Positions 54,207-63,529 of a stretch of DNA of 64,000 nucleotides are shown one piece after another. Numbering within the stretch: position 1 is the stretch's first letter; each line of letters begins with the position of its first letter. This DNA comes from Candidatus Hepatoplasma crinochetorum (GTDB lineage: Bacteria > Bacillota_I > Bacilli_A > Mycoplasmatales > Hepatoplasmataceae), in the NCBI GenBank assembly GCA_001179805.1, contig CWGI01000001.1, positions 372,001 to 436,000 of the forward strand, in the 5' to 3' direction. The notes below the pieces were generated by a model. It was not told where the DNA came from, searched no databases, and saw only the letters and a list, made by a program, of their open reading frames with translations. The position numbers were made by a program, and so were the translations under genes.

Positions 54207-54989
54207 ATGGATAATTTTGAAAATAAAAATAAAATAATTCATTATGTTTGAATTTCAGACAAAAAAGACATTCCTAAAAACCAAATGGAAATAATTGAAA
54301 AAACATTGAAAATTAATAGTGATTTTTCTATAAAAATATGAGATATTGATTCAATTAAAAATTTTGATATTAAAAATAAATATTTTAATAAAGCAATTTC
54401 AAATGAAAAATGAGCTTTTGCTTCTGATTATGTGAGATTAAAAATTTTATATGAATATGGAGGAATTTATTTAGATATAGATTTACTTTCCATAAAAAAA
54501 ATTAGTGAGTTTTTTAAGGAACAAAAAGATTTTGATCTTGTTTTAGGTTTCGAATATAAATATCTTATTTCAACAGGATTTATTTGAGTTAAAGATAGAA
54601 AAAATGCAATTATAAAAGAAGTTTTAGAGCATTATGATTTTTTTGATGATTATGAGAACAATAAAATTAAATATATTGTAAATAATTATATTTGAACAAA
54701 AATTTTAATGGATAAATATGGATTAATTTTAAGTGATAAAAATCAAATCTTAAAAAATAATATTTTAATTGTTAATCATAATTATTTTTCATCAATTAAT
54801 AAACAAACTTCTGAAAGTTTTTTTTTACATAAACATTTATTATCTTGAAAAGAAAATCATAATATTAAAAAAATAATGATTTTTGTTTTAGCATATATTC
54901 AAGAGCATAAAATTTTAAATCCTTTCCTTAAAATTCAAATAAAAAATAAATTGAAAAAAATTAGAAAGATATATAGAGATTTAAAATAA
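54207..54989 (+). CDS. Glycosyltransferase, DXD sugar-binding family (GT32 type)
   Basis: The 260 residues begin KIIHYVWISDKKDIPKNQ, typical of the GT32/capsular family (IPKIIHqiW..). They contain WAFASDYVRLKILYEYGGIYLDIDLLS (about 69-95) with the metal-binding DID. LVLGFEYKYLISTGFIWV matches the later family block. It probably transfers a hexose from a nucleotide sugar to a membrane-bound acceptor on the cytoplasmic side. Six TGAs read as Trp. It lies 20 bases after the hydrolase and 27 before the GT2 gene. Confidence 0.85.
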
Positions 54990-55016
54990 GAATTTTAAAG
55001 GTCATAATAATTTAAT

Positions 55017-56027
55017 ATGAAAACATTTGGTGTCATTATTCCAATTTACAATGTAAAAAAAGAATGATTTAAAAAAGCAATTGATTCAGCAATAGAATCT
55101 TATTTTAATTTAAATAAAGACTTTGCAATCATTATAATTGATAATGGTTCAGATGATAAAGATATTTGGAAATATTTAAATGAAAATTATAAAAAATATG
55201 ATTTTATAAAATTAAAAAGATTTGAAAAAAACGAGGGTAAAAAACAAGCAGTAAAATATGGTTTTTATGAAATAGATGCAAAGTATTTTCAAATATTAGA
55301 TGCAGATGATTGATTGGATACAAAAAAAATTGTAAATGCTGTTAATAATTTAAAAAAAGTAAATGGCGATATATTTTTTTTAAATTATTATTATTACAAT
55401 AATAAAAAAGGAAAAATTCGTAAAGAACGTAAAATTTATAAAAAATCTTTAGAAGAATATATTCAATTAAATCAAATCCCAAGAATGTTTTGGCATTTTA
55501 ATGCGAATACAATTTTTAATAAAGAATTCATGATTAAAAATAATTTTAAATTTCCGGATGAAAAAATTTATTATGAAGATATTTTTATGAATATGTGAAA
55601 TTTAAGTAAAGTAAAAAAACCTATTTTCATAAATGAAGCATTTTATTATTATCGTGTAAATATTGGTGGAACAAATCTATCTTCAACAAAAAAAATGTTT
55701 GAATATATTGATTATTTTGAAAAAATGTATTATCAAATAATTAAATTAGATTTTTCAAATTCTATTTCCAAAAAAAATATGTTACATCTTGCAAGTTTAC
55801 AATACCTAACTCTTAATTATTTTTGGACAGCAAAAGAAAAATTTAATATTGCAAATAAAAAGATCAATAAATTAAAAAGGGAAATTAAAAAGAATGATAA
55901 TTTATATTATGCAAAAGGTTTAAAAAGACCAAGAGCAACAATTATTGGTGATTCATTAATTTGAAAAGGATATTCATTTTTTTTTGTGAAACCTTTTACA
56001 AAGGTTTTTTTTAAGTTTAGAGATTAA
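55017..56027 (+). CDS. Glycosyltransferase family 2
   Basis: The 336 residues start KTFGVIIPIYNVKKEWFKKAIDS, the GT-A nucleotide-sugar strand. IIIIDNGSDDKDIWKYL and KNEGKKQAVKYGFYEIDAKYFQILDADDW follow, with the DXD-type metal site near residue 94. The later EDIFMNMWNLSKVKKPIFINEAFYYYR is the usual acceptor-side block. A basic C-terminal end (FVKPFTKVFFKFRD) may touch the membrane. UDP-glucose from GalU is a plausible donor. Confidence 0.88.
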
Positions 56028-56029
56028 TT

Positions 56030-56692
56030 ATGAATAAGAAATTAAATCAAAAAAAATATAATATTTGTTTAACTTATGGAACTTTTGATATGTTTCATTA
56101 TGGACATTTTTCGATTCTTTTAAGATGCAAAAATCAATGTAAAAAATTAATTATAGGTGTTTCTACTGATTTTTATAATAAAAATAAAAATAAGGAATCT
56201 TTTCAAAATGAATTACAACGTTTTAATTTTATAAATGCTCTTCCTTTTGTTGATAAAGTTATTTATGAAAATGATTTTAAAACTCAATGAAAAAAAGATT
56301 TTGAAAAATATAAAGCAGATGTAATATTTATTGGTGATGATCATAAAGGAGAATTGGATTATTTAATTGAAAAAGGAATCAATATTATTTATTTAAATCG
56401 AACTAAAGGTGTATCTACAAGTGATATTAAAGATAAATTAAAAACAAAAAAAGTCACTTTTTTTGTTCAAAATGAATGAAATGAAACGGAAAAATTATTT
56501 AAAAATATAAATAAATATAATTCTTCTAGAGATAATTTTTTAATTTTAGCTATTAATAGTAAAAATAAAGGAAGTAGCCAACTTTACGATTTTTGAAATG
56601 GCAGTAAAAAATTGGATTTTATTTTTCTTTTCAAAAATTTAGATGAAATTAATAAATTAAAAGAAAAAATTAATTCATGGAAAAAGAATTAA
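56030..56692 (+). CDS. TagD-like cytidylyltransferase with a C-terminal extension
   Basis: Residues about 10-140 match glycerol-3-phosphate cytidylyltransferase. They include CLTYGTFDMFHYGHFSILLRCK with the HxGH nucleotide motif, LIIGVSTDFYNKNKNKE and VIFIGDDHKGELDYL. YLNRTKGVSTSDIKDKL gives the RTxGISTT-type motif. The family usually has about 130 residues. Here about 80 more follow (FFVQNEWNETEKLFKNI...), unlike anything I recognise. The product is probably CDP-glycerol or a related CDP-alcohol, the donor for a LicD-type transferase. It starts two bases after the GT2 gene. Its end touches the convergent gene on the other strand (overlap 56689-56692). Confidence 0.85.
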
Positions 56693-57558
56693 TAATTTAA
56701 TCAATTAAATTTAAAAAATATCATATATATAATTCATACTTTTATTTTTAAACTTTTTATTGTTATTTCTTTTTTTATTTTTTTATAATAAATTCTTCTA
56801 GATTTAAAAAATCTTTTATTTAATAAATATCTAATAAAAATGGGTTTAAAAGTTTTATCTAAATTTTTGTAATTTTTATTATAAAAATTAATTAATATTA
56901 ATAATGAATTTCAATATTCTTCTTTTTGTTTATTATTTAATTTTTCTTTTTTTATTTTATCCAAAAGGTTATTTAAAACAAGATAAGGAATATTAATATT
57001 TTTTCAACTCGCATTAATTCCCAATATAATTCCAATATATTGAAATTCAAAATGATTTATTTTTATTAACAGATCATCTTTATTTTCAATTGCCTTTTTA
57101 GTTTTAAAAATTGTATTATAAGTTAAAAGACCTAATCTTTTTTTATTATATTTTTGTTCTCCACTTTTATATTTTTGATAAAAAGAATGTTGAATTAAAT
57201 CAACATTTGTATTTGTCAATTCAAAAATTAAATTTTTTAATCAATTAAAAATTATTTTATCTTTTGCTTTTATTAATTTAAAATATTTACTATCTATTTT
57301 TTCAAGATAGTTATATAAAAATTCTGCTTTTTTTAAATTTTTTTCATCTTTTCAGATGATAATTTTTTTATTAAATGCTTTAATTATTTTATTTTTAAAT
57401 TCGGTATTTTTATAGCTGTTTACATATATTATTACTTGAACTAAATTGTCAAGAGAATTTTCTTCTAAATATTTCTGTAAGAAATTGATTCGTGTCATTT
57501 CCTCTAGATTAATTTTTTCATCAATTGTATAGATAAAACTTAAAATTTTTTTTTTCAC
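56689..57558 (-). CDS. Hypothetical protein, possibly a divergent glycosyltransferase
   Basis: The frame of 289 residues starts at a GTG (57556-57558, no clear ribosome-binding site) and reads four TGAs as Trp. It begins KKKILSFIYTIDEKINLEEMTRINFLQKYL, then LVQVIIYVNSYKNTEFKNKIIKAF. KYFKLIKAKDKI (about 95-106) resembles the GT2 strand leading to DXD, but the acidic metal site is absent. The C-terminal third is strongly basic with a hydrophobic end (VWIIYMIFFKFNWL). It is the only gene of the glycan block besides the membrane-protein pair on this strand. Function is not assigned. Confidence 0.6.
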
Positions 57559-57632
57559 AATATTTATTGTTGCATTCTAGATTTAATTAATTATAAAAGT
57601 AAATATTTAAAATATTATCATTTTATAATTAA

Positions 57633-57681
57633 AATTTATAAAATTTTCAATTAATTTTATAAATTAAGATTTATAAAATTT
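57633..57681. repeat. Three alternating 13-bp AT elements upstream of the HEPN gene
   Basis: AATTTATAAAATT occurs at 57633-57645, its exact reverse complement at 57653-57665, and ATTTATAAAATTT (12 bases shared with the first copy) at 57669-57681. This makes two possible hairpins in front of the gene at 57696. Chance is not excluded in A/T-only sequence. Confidence 0.4.
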
Positions 57682-57695
57682 GCTATTATTAGATT

Positions 57696-58715
57696 GTGAA
57701 AGAAATGGGATTTTTACTACAAAGAGTTAATAATGAGTTTTTACAAAATTATTTTACTAAAAATGAATATTCTGAATATTTAAATAATGTTGAAAATGAT
57801 AAATACATTGATAAAAAAATTTATTCAAAAATTAAAGAATTAAATAATTATCTTAAAGAGAAGGATTTTGAATTATTTAATTTTATCACTGATAATATAA
57901 TATCGTTTGATCAAAATAATAATCATATATTAAAAACTTATGATTTATTTTTTGAGTATCATCAAAAAATATTAACAATTTTTTTCGACAATTTTGTTGC
58001 ATTTGAGAAACTAATTAAAAATAAAATAATAAATTCAATTAATTATCTAAATATAAATTCTTTACATGAATTAATAAAAAAAATAATTAATGATTCTAAA
58101 AATAAAAATTTTTCTAATAGATGTAAATTCATTTTTTATATTTTTTATAATTATAATTTTGAAAAAGCAAAAGAAATATTGAAATTAGATATTAAAAATG
58201 AAAAAGAAAATTGAGAAAATGTTTTTATTAGTTTATATGAAAAAAGTAATAAAGTTCAAAAAAGATATTTTGATTATAAATTAATAAATGAGTTTTCTTT
58301 TTCTGATATAGTTGATTTTTTTACAATTTTAGAAAATAAAAATTATAAAAATTATTTAAATATAAGAGATTTTATTATAAATTTATTAGGAAATAAGAGA
58401 TATAGTAATCTTTATCATGAAAAAAATCAGCAAAATATAATTAAATGATTTTTAAATAATTATAATAATATAAGAACTTTAAGAAATAAAGTTATGCATA
58501 ATAAAGTTTTATTTACAAATATTGATGAGCTAAAAAAAGGAATGGAAAGTTTGATTAAATTATCAAATCAACAAAACAATATTGGTAATGTAACTTATAA
58601 AAAATTTTTAAAAGAAACTTTTGATGTTATCGAAAAAATGAATCAAAAAAAAGCGAATAAATTTTTTATGAATAAGATTATAAATCTTAATGAAAATAAG
58701 AATAAAAATATTTAA
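57696..58715 (+). CDS. Abi_2/AbiF-like HEPN protein (candidate RNase of an abortive-infection system)
   Basis: The 339-residue protein has the two features of the Abi_2 family. An N-terminal region LKTYDLFFEYHQKILTIFFDNFVAFEKLIKNKII (about 90-125) matches the usual LYxFDxxLRxLLLxxIxxIExxIR pattern. A C-terminal HEPN motif RNKVMH (about 262-267) matches the RxxxxH site of HEPN ribonucleases. Abi_2 proteins block phage growth by cleaving RNA in known cases. Two TGAs read as Trp. The start is GTG at 57696 or ATG at 57705. It sits alone between envelope genes, with repeated AT elements upstream and no visible antitoxin gene. Confidence 0.7.
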
Positions 58716-58720
58716 ATTTT

Positions 58721-59578
58721 ATGAAAAAAATACAATTTAAAGAATTTCAAAAAATAAATATTGAAGGATTTAAAAAAATAAATCAAAATATTTTAAAGAA
58801 TAAAATAAAATGATGAGCTCATTCTGGGACTTTATTGGGTATGATTCGTGATAATAAATTAATACCTTGGGATGATGATATTGATATGGGAATGAGAATT
58901 TATGATTTTAGAAAAAATTTTGAATTACTCAAAAAAATTGGTGAAGATGCAAATTATGAATTATTTGATCGAAAGAATTATTTTGGACTTGATGTTGCAA
59001 GATTTATTTATAAAGAAAAATTTATTATTCAATTTAAAGACAAAGAATACATAAGTTCTCCTTATATAGACATAATGTTAGCTGTAAAAAGCAAAAATAA
59101 TTTATTTATTAAAAGAAAATTTTGATCTTCAATGAATAAATTAAGTTTTATTTATAATTCTTTTTTAATTCCTCTTCCATATTTTGGCTGAAAATTTAAC
59201 AAGTTAAAAAAAATTTATTGATATGAACAATTATTAATACATATTTTTCGATTTATTTTCTTTTTTCTAATTTTAATTTTACCAATTCAAAATTACTGAT
59301 TAAAAAGAAAAGCAAAAAATAATAATAACAAAGTTTCATTTTATTATAATTATGATAATTTGGGAATAATTTATGATATAAAAAAACTTGTTGAAAGAGA
59401 TTTTTTGGGTGAAAAAATTTTAATTTCTGAAAATTATTTGGAAGAATTAAATTTAAGATTTAAAAATTGAAAGCAACTTCCGGAAGAAAAAAAACAAATT
59501 CCTCATCATTTATTTCTTACACCAAATTTAGATAAATTTAGGAATAAATATAAAATTTATCCTTTTATAATTAAATAA
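58721..59578 (+). CDS. LicD-family phosphotransferase (copy 2)
   Basis: This 285-residue paralogue of the gene at 51748 keeps the same core: WWAHSGTLLGMIRDNKLIP followed by WDDDIDMGM (about 31-60), SSPYIDIMLAV near 117 and WYEQ with a hydrophobic anchor ([19 protein letters not shown]). The two copies also share the opening FKEFQKIN-EGFKKIN. TagD copy 2 follows 29 bases later, so each LicD in this locus has a cytidylyltransferase nearby. It lies five bases after the HEPN gene, possibly in the same transcript. Confidence 0.87.
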
Positions 59579-59607
59579 ATTAATATTTGGAATTAATATA
59601 TATTACT

Positions 59608-60033
59608 ATGGAAAAATATAAAAATTGTATTACATATGGAACATTTGATTTGTTTCATTATGGGCACAGAAGACTTATAAAAAGAATTGATAAGCATTGT
59701 GAAAACTTAATAGTTGGAGTTTCAACTGATGAATTTAATAAATTAAAAAATAAAAAAGCTTTTGATAATTATCTTATTAGAAGTGAAAATATTTTAAATT
59801 CTTATCCTATTGTAAAAAAAGTGATTAAAGAATTAAATTGGGAGCAAAAAATAACTGATATTAAAGAATATAAAATAGATTGTTTTATTATGGGATCTGA
59901 TTGAAAAGGGAAATTTGATTATTTAAATAAGTATTGTGATTTAATTTATTTAAGTCGAACACCTTTTATTTCTTCGACTTATCTTCGAAATAAAAAAACT
60001 AATAAAAACGGAGATCTTAAAAAAAATACTTAA
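59608..60033 (+). CDS. tagD: Glycerol-3-phosphate cytidylyltransferase
   Basis: TagD makes CDP-glycerol from CTP and glycerol-3-phosphate. The 141 residues have the family length. They show CITYGTFDLFHYGHRRLIKRI (HxGH motif), LIVGVSTDEFNKLKNKKAF and MGSDWKGKFDYLNKYCDLIYLSRTPFISST. The last is close to GDDWKGKFD and RTxGISTT; the ISST in place of STT may affect substrate choice. In walled firmicutes it serves teichoic acid synthesis. Here, with no wall, a membrane glycan decorated by LicD is the likely use. Confidence 0.9.
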
Positions 60034-60040
60034 TTAGTTG

Positions 60041-60049
60041 TGCTATAAT
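60041..60049 (+). promoter_or_regulatory. Extended -10 promoter of tRNA-His
   Basis: TGCTATAAT (60041-60049) is a perfect extended -10 element, TG-n-TATAAT, placed 29 bases before tRNA-His. It also lies after the tagD stop at 60033, so it could drive the tRNA and the downstream tsaE-tsaB genes. Confidence 0.6.
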
Positions 60050-60077
60050 TTATTTGTGGAAACTTTATTAAGTTTAT

Positions 60078-60155
60078 GGCGAGTGTGGCGAAGTGGTTAA
60101 CGCATCGGGTTGTGGTTCCGACATTTCGAGGGTTCAATTCCCTTCACTCGCCCCA
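60078..60155 (+). tRNA. tRNA-His (GUG)
   Basis: The acceptor stem is GCGAGTG/CACTCGC with an extra encoded G at position -1 (60078) opposite C73, the identity mark of tRNA-His. The anticodon stem TCGGG/TCCGA encloses TTGTGGT, giving GTG (60112-60114). The T arm is AGGGTTCAATTCCCT and CCA is encoded. Confidence 0.95.
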
Positions 60156-60181
60156 TTTTTTTATTTTTAATTGTTAGCAAA

Positions 60182-60604
60182 ATGATTAATAAATTTATTA
60201 CAAATAGTGAACTTGAAACAGAAAAAATTGGTCAAGAATTAATTAGAAATTTTCCTGATAATAAATTAATTATTATTACTGGTGAAATTGGTGTGGGAAA
60301 AACAATTTTAGTAAGAGGAATTGCAAAAGAATTAAGGATCAATGATAATATAATTTCTCCTACTTTTGCTATCAAAAAAAAATATAAAAATTTAGTTCAT
60401 TATGATTTATATTTTGCAAATAAAAATCAATTATCTTTAAATGAATTCAATTCCTTAATTACTGAAGATTTAGTTAATAATTATGTTGTTATTGAATGAG
60501 GTAATAATTTAAATTTAAAAAATATTAAAAATTTTTTAAAAGTTGATATTACAGTTTTAAAAAATCAAAAAAGAAGTATCAAATGGAAATTAAAAGGAAA
60601 ATAG
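60182..60604 (+). CDS. tsaE: tRNA t6A biosynthesis ATPase TsaE
   Basis: TsaE is the ATPase of the complex that makes t6A at position 37 of ANN-decoding tRNAs. The 140 residues have Walker A ITGEIGVGKTILVRGIA (about 33-49), the SPTFAIKKKYKNLVHYDLY block and VVIEWGNN with a TGA Trp. The ATG at 60182 begins after tRNA-His. A frame extension upstream would run into the tRNA and was not used. It is followed by tsaB. Confidence 0.92.
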
Positions 60605-60606
60605 TG

Positions 60607-61164
60607 ATGAAAAAGTTATTTTTAGATACAGCTGGAGAATATTTTAATATTGCAATAATTGAAAATAATAAAGTGGAATTTTTTGAGTCAAAAAAAAATA
60701 ATAATGATGTTGTAAATGAAGGATTAAGTTATTTGCACACTTTTTTAAATAAACATAAGATTTCTTTAAAGGATATTAAAGGATATTATTTTACAGTTGG
60801 TCCTGGTTCATTTACAGGAACAAAAGTGGCATTGAATATAATTAATAGTTTTAATTTAGTTTTTCCAACATTTGATTTTAACTATATTACAAATTATGAT
60901 CTTTTAAAAAATGATCAAAAAAGATATGTTTTAATAAAATTAAGTAAACAAAAATATTACTTGCATGATTTTATGAAAAAAGGGAAAAAAAATCGAGGAA
61001 AAGTAATTGATATTCTTGAAACAAAAGAAGATTTTAATATTGTTGATGGTTATAAGGAATTTGGAGCTAAAATTTTAGAAGAAAAAATTTCTAATCATAA
61101 ATTTATAAAAGTTGAAAATTTAATGCAAATTAATTTACTATATGCTAATGATTTTATTAATTAA
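60607..61164 (+). CDS. tsaB: tRNA t6A biosynthesis protein TsaB
   Basis: TsaB is the non-catalytic partner of TsaD. The 185 residues start KKLFLDTAGEYFNIAIIE (ASKHA fold) and contain YYFTVGPGSFTGTKVALNIINSF, the family signature. The C-terminal part is shorter than in E. coli (231). The ATG at 60607 is two bases after the tsaE stop. TsaD lies two genes on, separated by asnS. Confidence 0.9.
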   Translation: MKKLFLDTAGEYFNIAIIENNKVEFFESKKNNNDVVNEGLSYLHTFLNKHKISLKDIKGYYFTVGPGSFTGTKVALNIINSFNLVFPTFDFNYITNYDLLKNDQKRYVLIKLSKQKYYLHDFMKKGKKNRGKVIDILETKEDFNIVDGYKEFGAKILEEKISNHKFIKVENLMQINLLYANDFIN

Positions 61165-61181
61165 ATTTTAGTGGTGTAAAA

Positions 61182-62537
61182 ATGGAAATAGAAAAAATAT
61201 TAAAAAAAGAGAATATTAAAAAGCAATTAAAAATATCAGGTTGAATTAGATTTAACAGATCATCTAAAGAAATAGTTTTTATTGATTTGTACGATGGATC
61301 TAATTTAAATGGAATTCAGATTATTTGTAAAAAAAAATTACTTTCTTCGAAAGATTTTGAAATTCTATATAAAGCTCCTTTGTACTCATCTTTTACAATA
61401 ATAGGAAAATTAAATTTAAATATTAAAAATAAAAATTATGAATTTATCGTCTCAAAAATTGAAAGTTATAATTTGGCTGATTCTGAAATTCCATTAGGAA
61501 AAAAAGAACATACATTAGAATTTTTACGAATACAAGCACATTTAAGAATAAGAACGAAATTATTTCAATCTATTATGAGAATAAGATCTTACTGTAGTCA
61601 ATTGATTCATTTTTATTTTATGAAAGAGGAATTTTATTATATTCATACACCAATAATTACAAAAAATGATGCAGAAGGAGCAGGAGAAATATTTTTTGTT
61701 AATATCAAAAAAAATAATCATTCATTCTTTAATGGACAAGGAACACTAACTGTTTCTGGTCAATTGCAAGAAGAATCTTATACACAAAGTTTAAAAAAAA
61801 CTTATACATTTGGGCCGACATTTAGAGCAGAAAATTCAAATACTTCAAGACATGCTAATGAATTTTGAATGATTGAACCAGAGATTGCTTTTGCTGATTA
61901 TTTTGAATTAATGAATTTAGGGGAGAATATTTTAAAATTCGTTGCTAAAAATATTTTAGAAAAGTACGAAGAAGAATTAATTTTTTTAGGTAATTTTTTT
62001 AAATTAGATTTAATCAAAAACTTAGAAAATTTGATTAATATGAAAATTAAAAAAATTACTTATAAAAATGCTTTAAAAATTTTAAATGAAGCTAAAGATA
62101 AAAATAATTTATTTAAAGATGATAAATTTATTTTTGGTAATGAATTATCTACTGAGCATGAAAAATATTTAGCAGAAAAATATGCTAATGGACCGATTTA
62201 TGTTTATGATTATCCTGCAAAAAATAGTTCTTTTTATATGTACCGAAATAATGATAATGAAACAGCACGTGGATTTGATTTATTAGTCCCAAGAATTGGT
62301 GAATTAATTGGGGGATCACAACGTGAAGATAATTATCAAAGATTAATTAAAATTATTAATGAAAAAAAATTAGAATTAAAAGAATTAACTTGATATTTAG
62401 ATTTAAGAAAATATGGTTATGCTAAATCCTCTGGTTTTGGAATTGGTTTTGAACGACTAATTATGTTTATTACTGGAGTTGAAAATATAAGAGATGTATT
62501 GCCTTTTCCAAGAACACCAGGAAAATTGGAGTTTTAA
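61182..62537 (+). CDS. asnS: Asparaginyl-tRNA synthetase
   Basis: AsnS charges tRNA-Asn directly. The 451 residues have the OB-fold anticodon domain ([23 protein letters not shown]), motif 1 region [18 protein letters not shown], motif 2 [19 protein letters not shown] (about 211-229) and motif 3 [14 protein letters not shown] (about 418). [11 protein letters not shown] is specific for AsnRS rather than AspRS. TGA is read as Trp after NEF. It stands between tsaB and tsaD, with the tsaD ATG beginning immediately after its stop. Confidence 0.95.
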
Positions 62538-63527
62538 ATGAAAAAATCAATAGATCATACTATTATGGCAATTGAAACATCTTGTGATGATACTTCTATT
62601 GCTATTTTACGTAATGGAGTTGTGATTTCTCAAATTACTCATTCTCAAATTGAAAATCATAATAAATTTGGTGGTGTAATTCCTGAACTTGCAGCAAGAT
62701 TACATTCAAAAAATATTTTTAAATTAATAAATTTATCAATTGAAGATTCAGCAATTAATTTAAAAAATCTCAATGCAATCGTTGTAACTGAAGGACCCGG
62801 ATTAGTAAATACACTACAAGTGGGTTTTTTGGTCGCTAAAAGTCTTGCCTATGCTCTTAAAATTAAATGTTATAAAGTAAATCACTTAATTGGACATGCT
62901 TTTTCTCCTTTTATAAATGAGTCAATTCAAAAAATTCCTCTTAAATCAATCGTTTTAATTGTTTCTGGTGGGCATACTATTTTAGCAATTAAAAAAAATT
63001 ATAATTTTATAATAATTGGAAAAACAAGAGATGATTCAATTGGAGAAGTTTATGATAAAGTCGCAAGAATGCTTGGTTTAAATTATCCGGGAGGGCCGAT
63101 AATTGATAAGATTGCTTATGAAAATAGTAATCGTAATTTTTTAAATGCACCGATTACAAATTTGGAAAAATTTGATTTTTCTTATTCTGGTTTAAAATCT
63201 TGGGTTTTAAACCATAAAAATGAAAATAAGGAAGAATTATTGAGTTCTTTTCAAAATGTTGCAATTGAACAATTAATTATTAAAATAAAAAAAGCAATGA
63301 AAGATTATGATTTAAAATATTTAATAATCGGAGGCGGAGTAAGTGCTAATCGATATTTAAGACAAAAAATAAGAGATATCAATGATATTTATTCTTTTAT
63401 TCCAAAAAAAATTTATTCTACCGATAACGCCGCAATGATTGGTAATGTTTATTTTAAAAGTAAGAGAAATATTAAAGAAGTAAAAATTTCAGATGATGTA
63501 AAACCCAATTTACTAATGGAGACTTAA
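62538..63527 (+). CDS. tsaD: tRNA N6-adenosine threonylcarbamoyltransferase TsaD
   Basis: TsaD transfers the threonylcarbamoyl group to A37. The 329 residues have the standard length. Motifs are MAIETSCDDTSIAIL, EGPGLVNTLQVGFLVAKSLAY, the metal-binding NHLIGHAFSPF (His near 116 and 120), VSGGHT, DDSIGEVYDKVARMLGLNYPGGP and IGGGVSANRYLR. It is two bases before folD. Confidence 0.96.
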   Translation: MKKSIDHTIMAIETSCDDTSIAILRNGVVISQITHSQIENHNKFGGVIPELAARLHSKNIFKLINLSIEDSAINLKNLNAIVVTEGPGLVNTLQVGFLVAKSLAYALKIKCYKVNHLIGHAFSPFINESIQKIPLKSIVLIVSGGHTILAIKKNYNFIIIGKTRDDSIGEVYDKVARMLGLNYPGGPIIDKIAYENSNRNFLNAPITNLEKFDFSYSGLKSWVLNHKNENKEELLSSFQNVAIEQLIIKIKKAMKDYDLKYLIIGGGVSANRYLRQKIRDINDIYSFIPKKIYSTDNAAMIGNVYFKSKRNIKEVKISDDVKPNLLMET

Positions 63528-63529
63528 AA

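Noticed and set aside
60110-60181. Longer tsaE starting inside tRNA-His
   Set aside because: The extension would be translated from the tRNA sequence and has no counterpart in TsaE proteins; the ATG at 60182 matches the family start.
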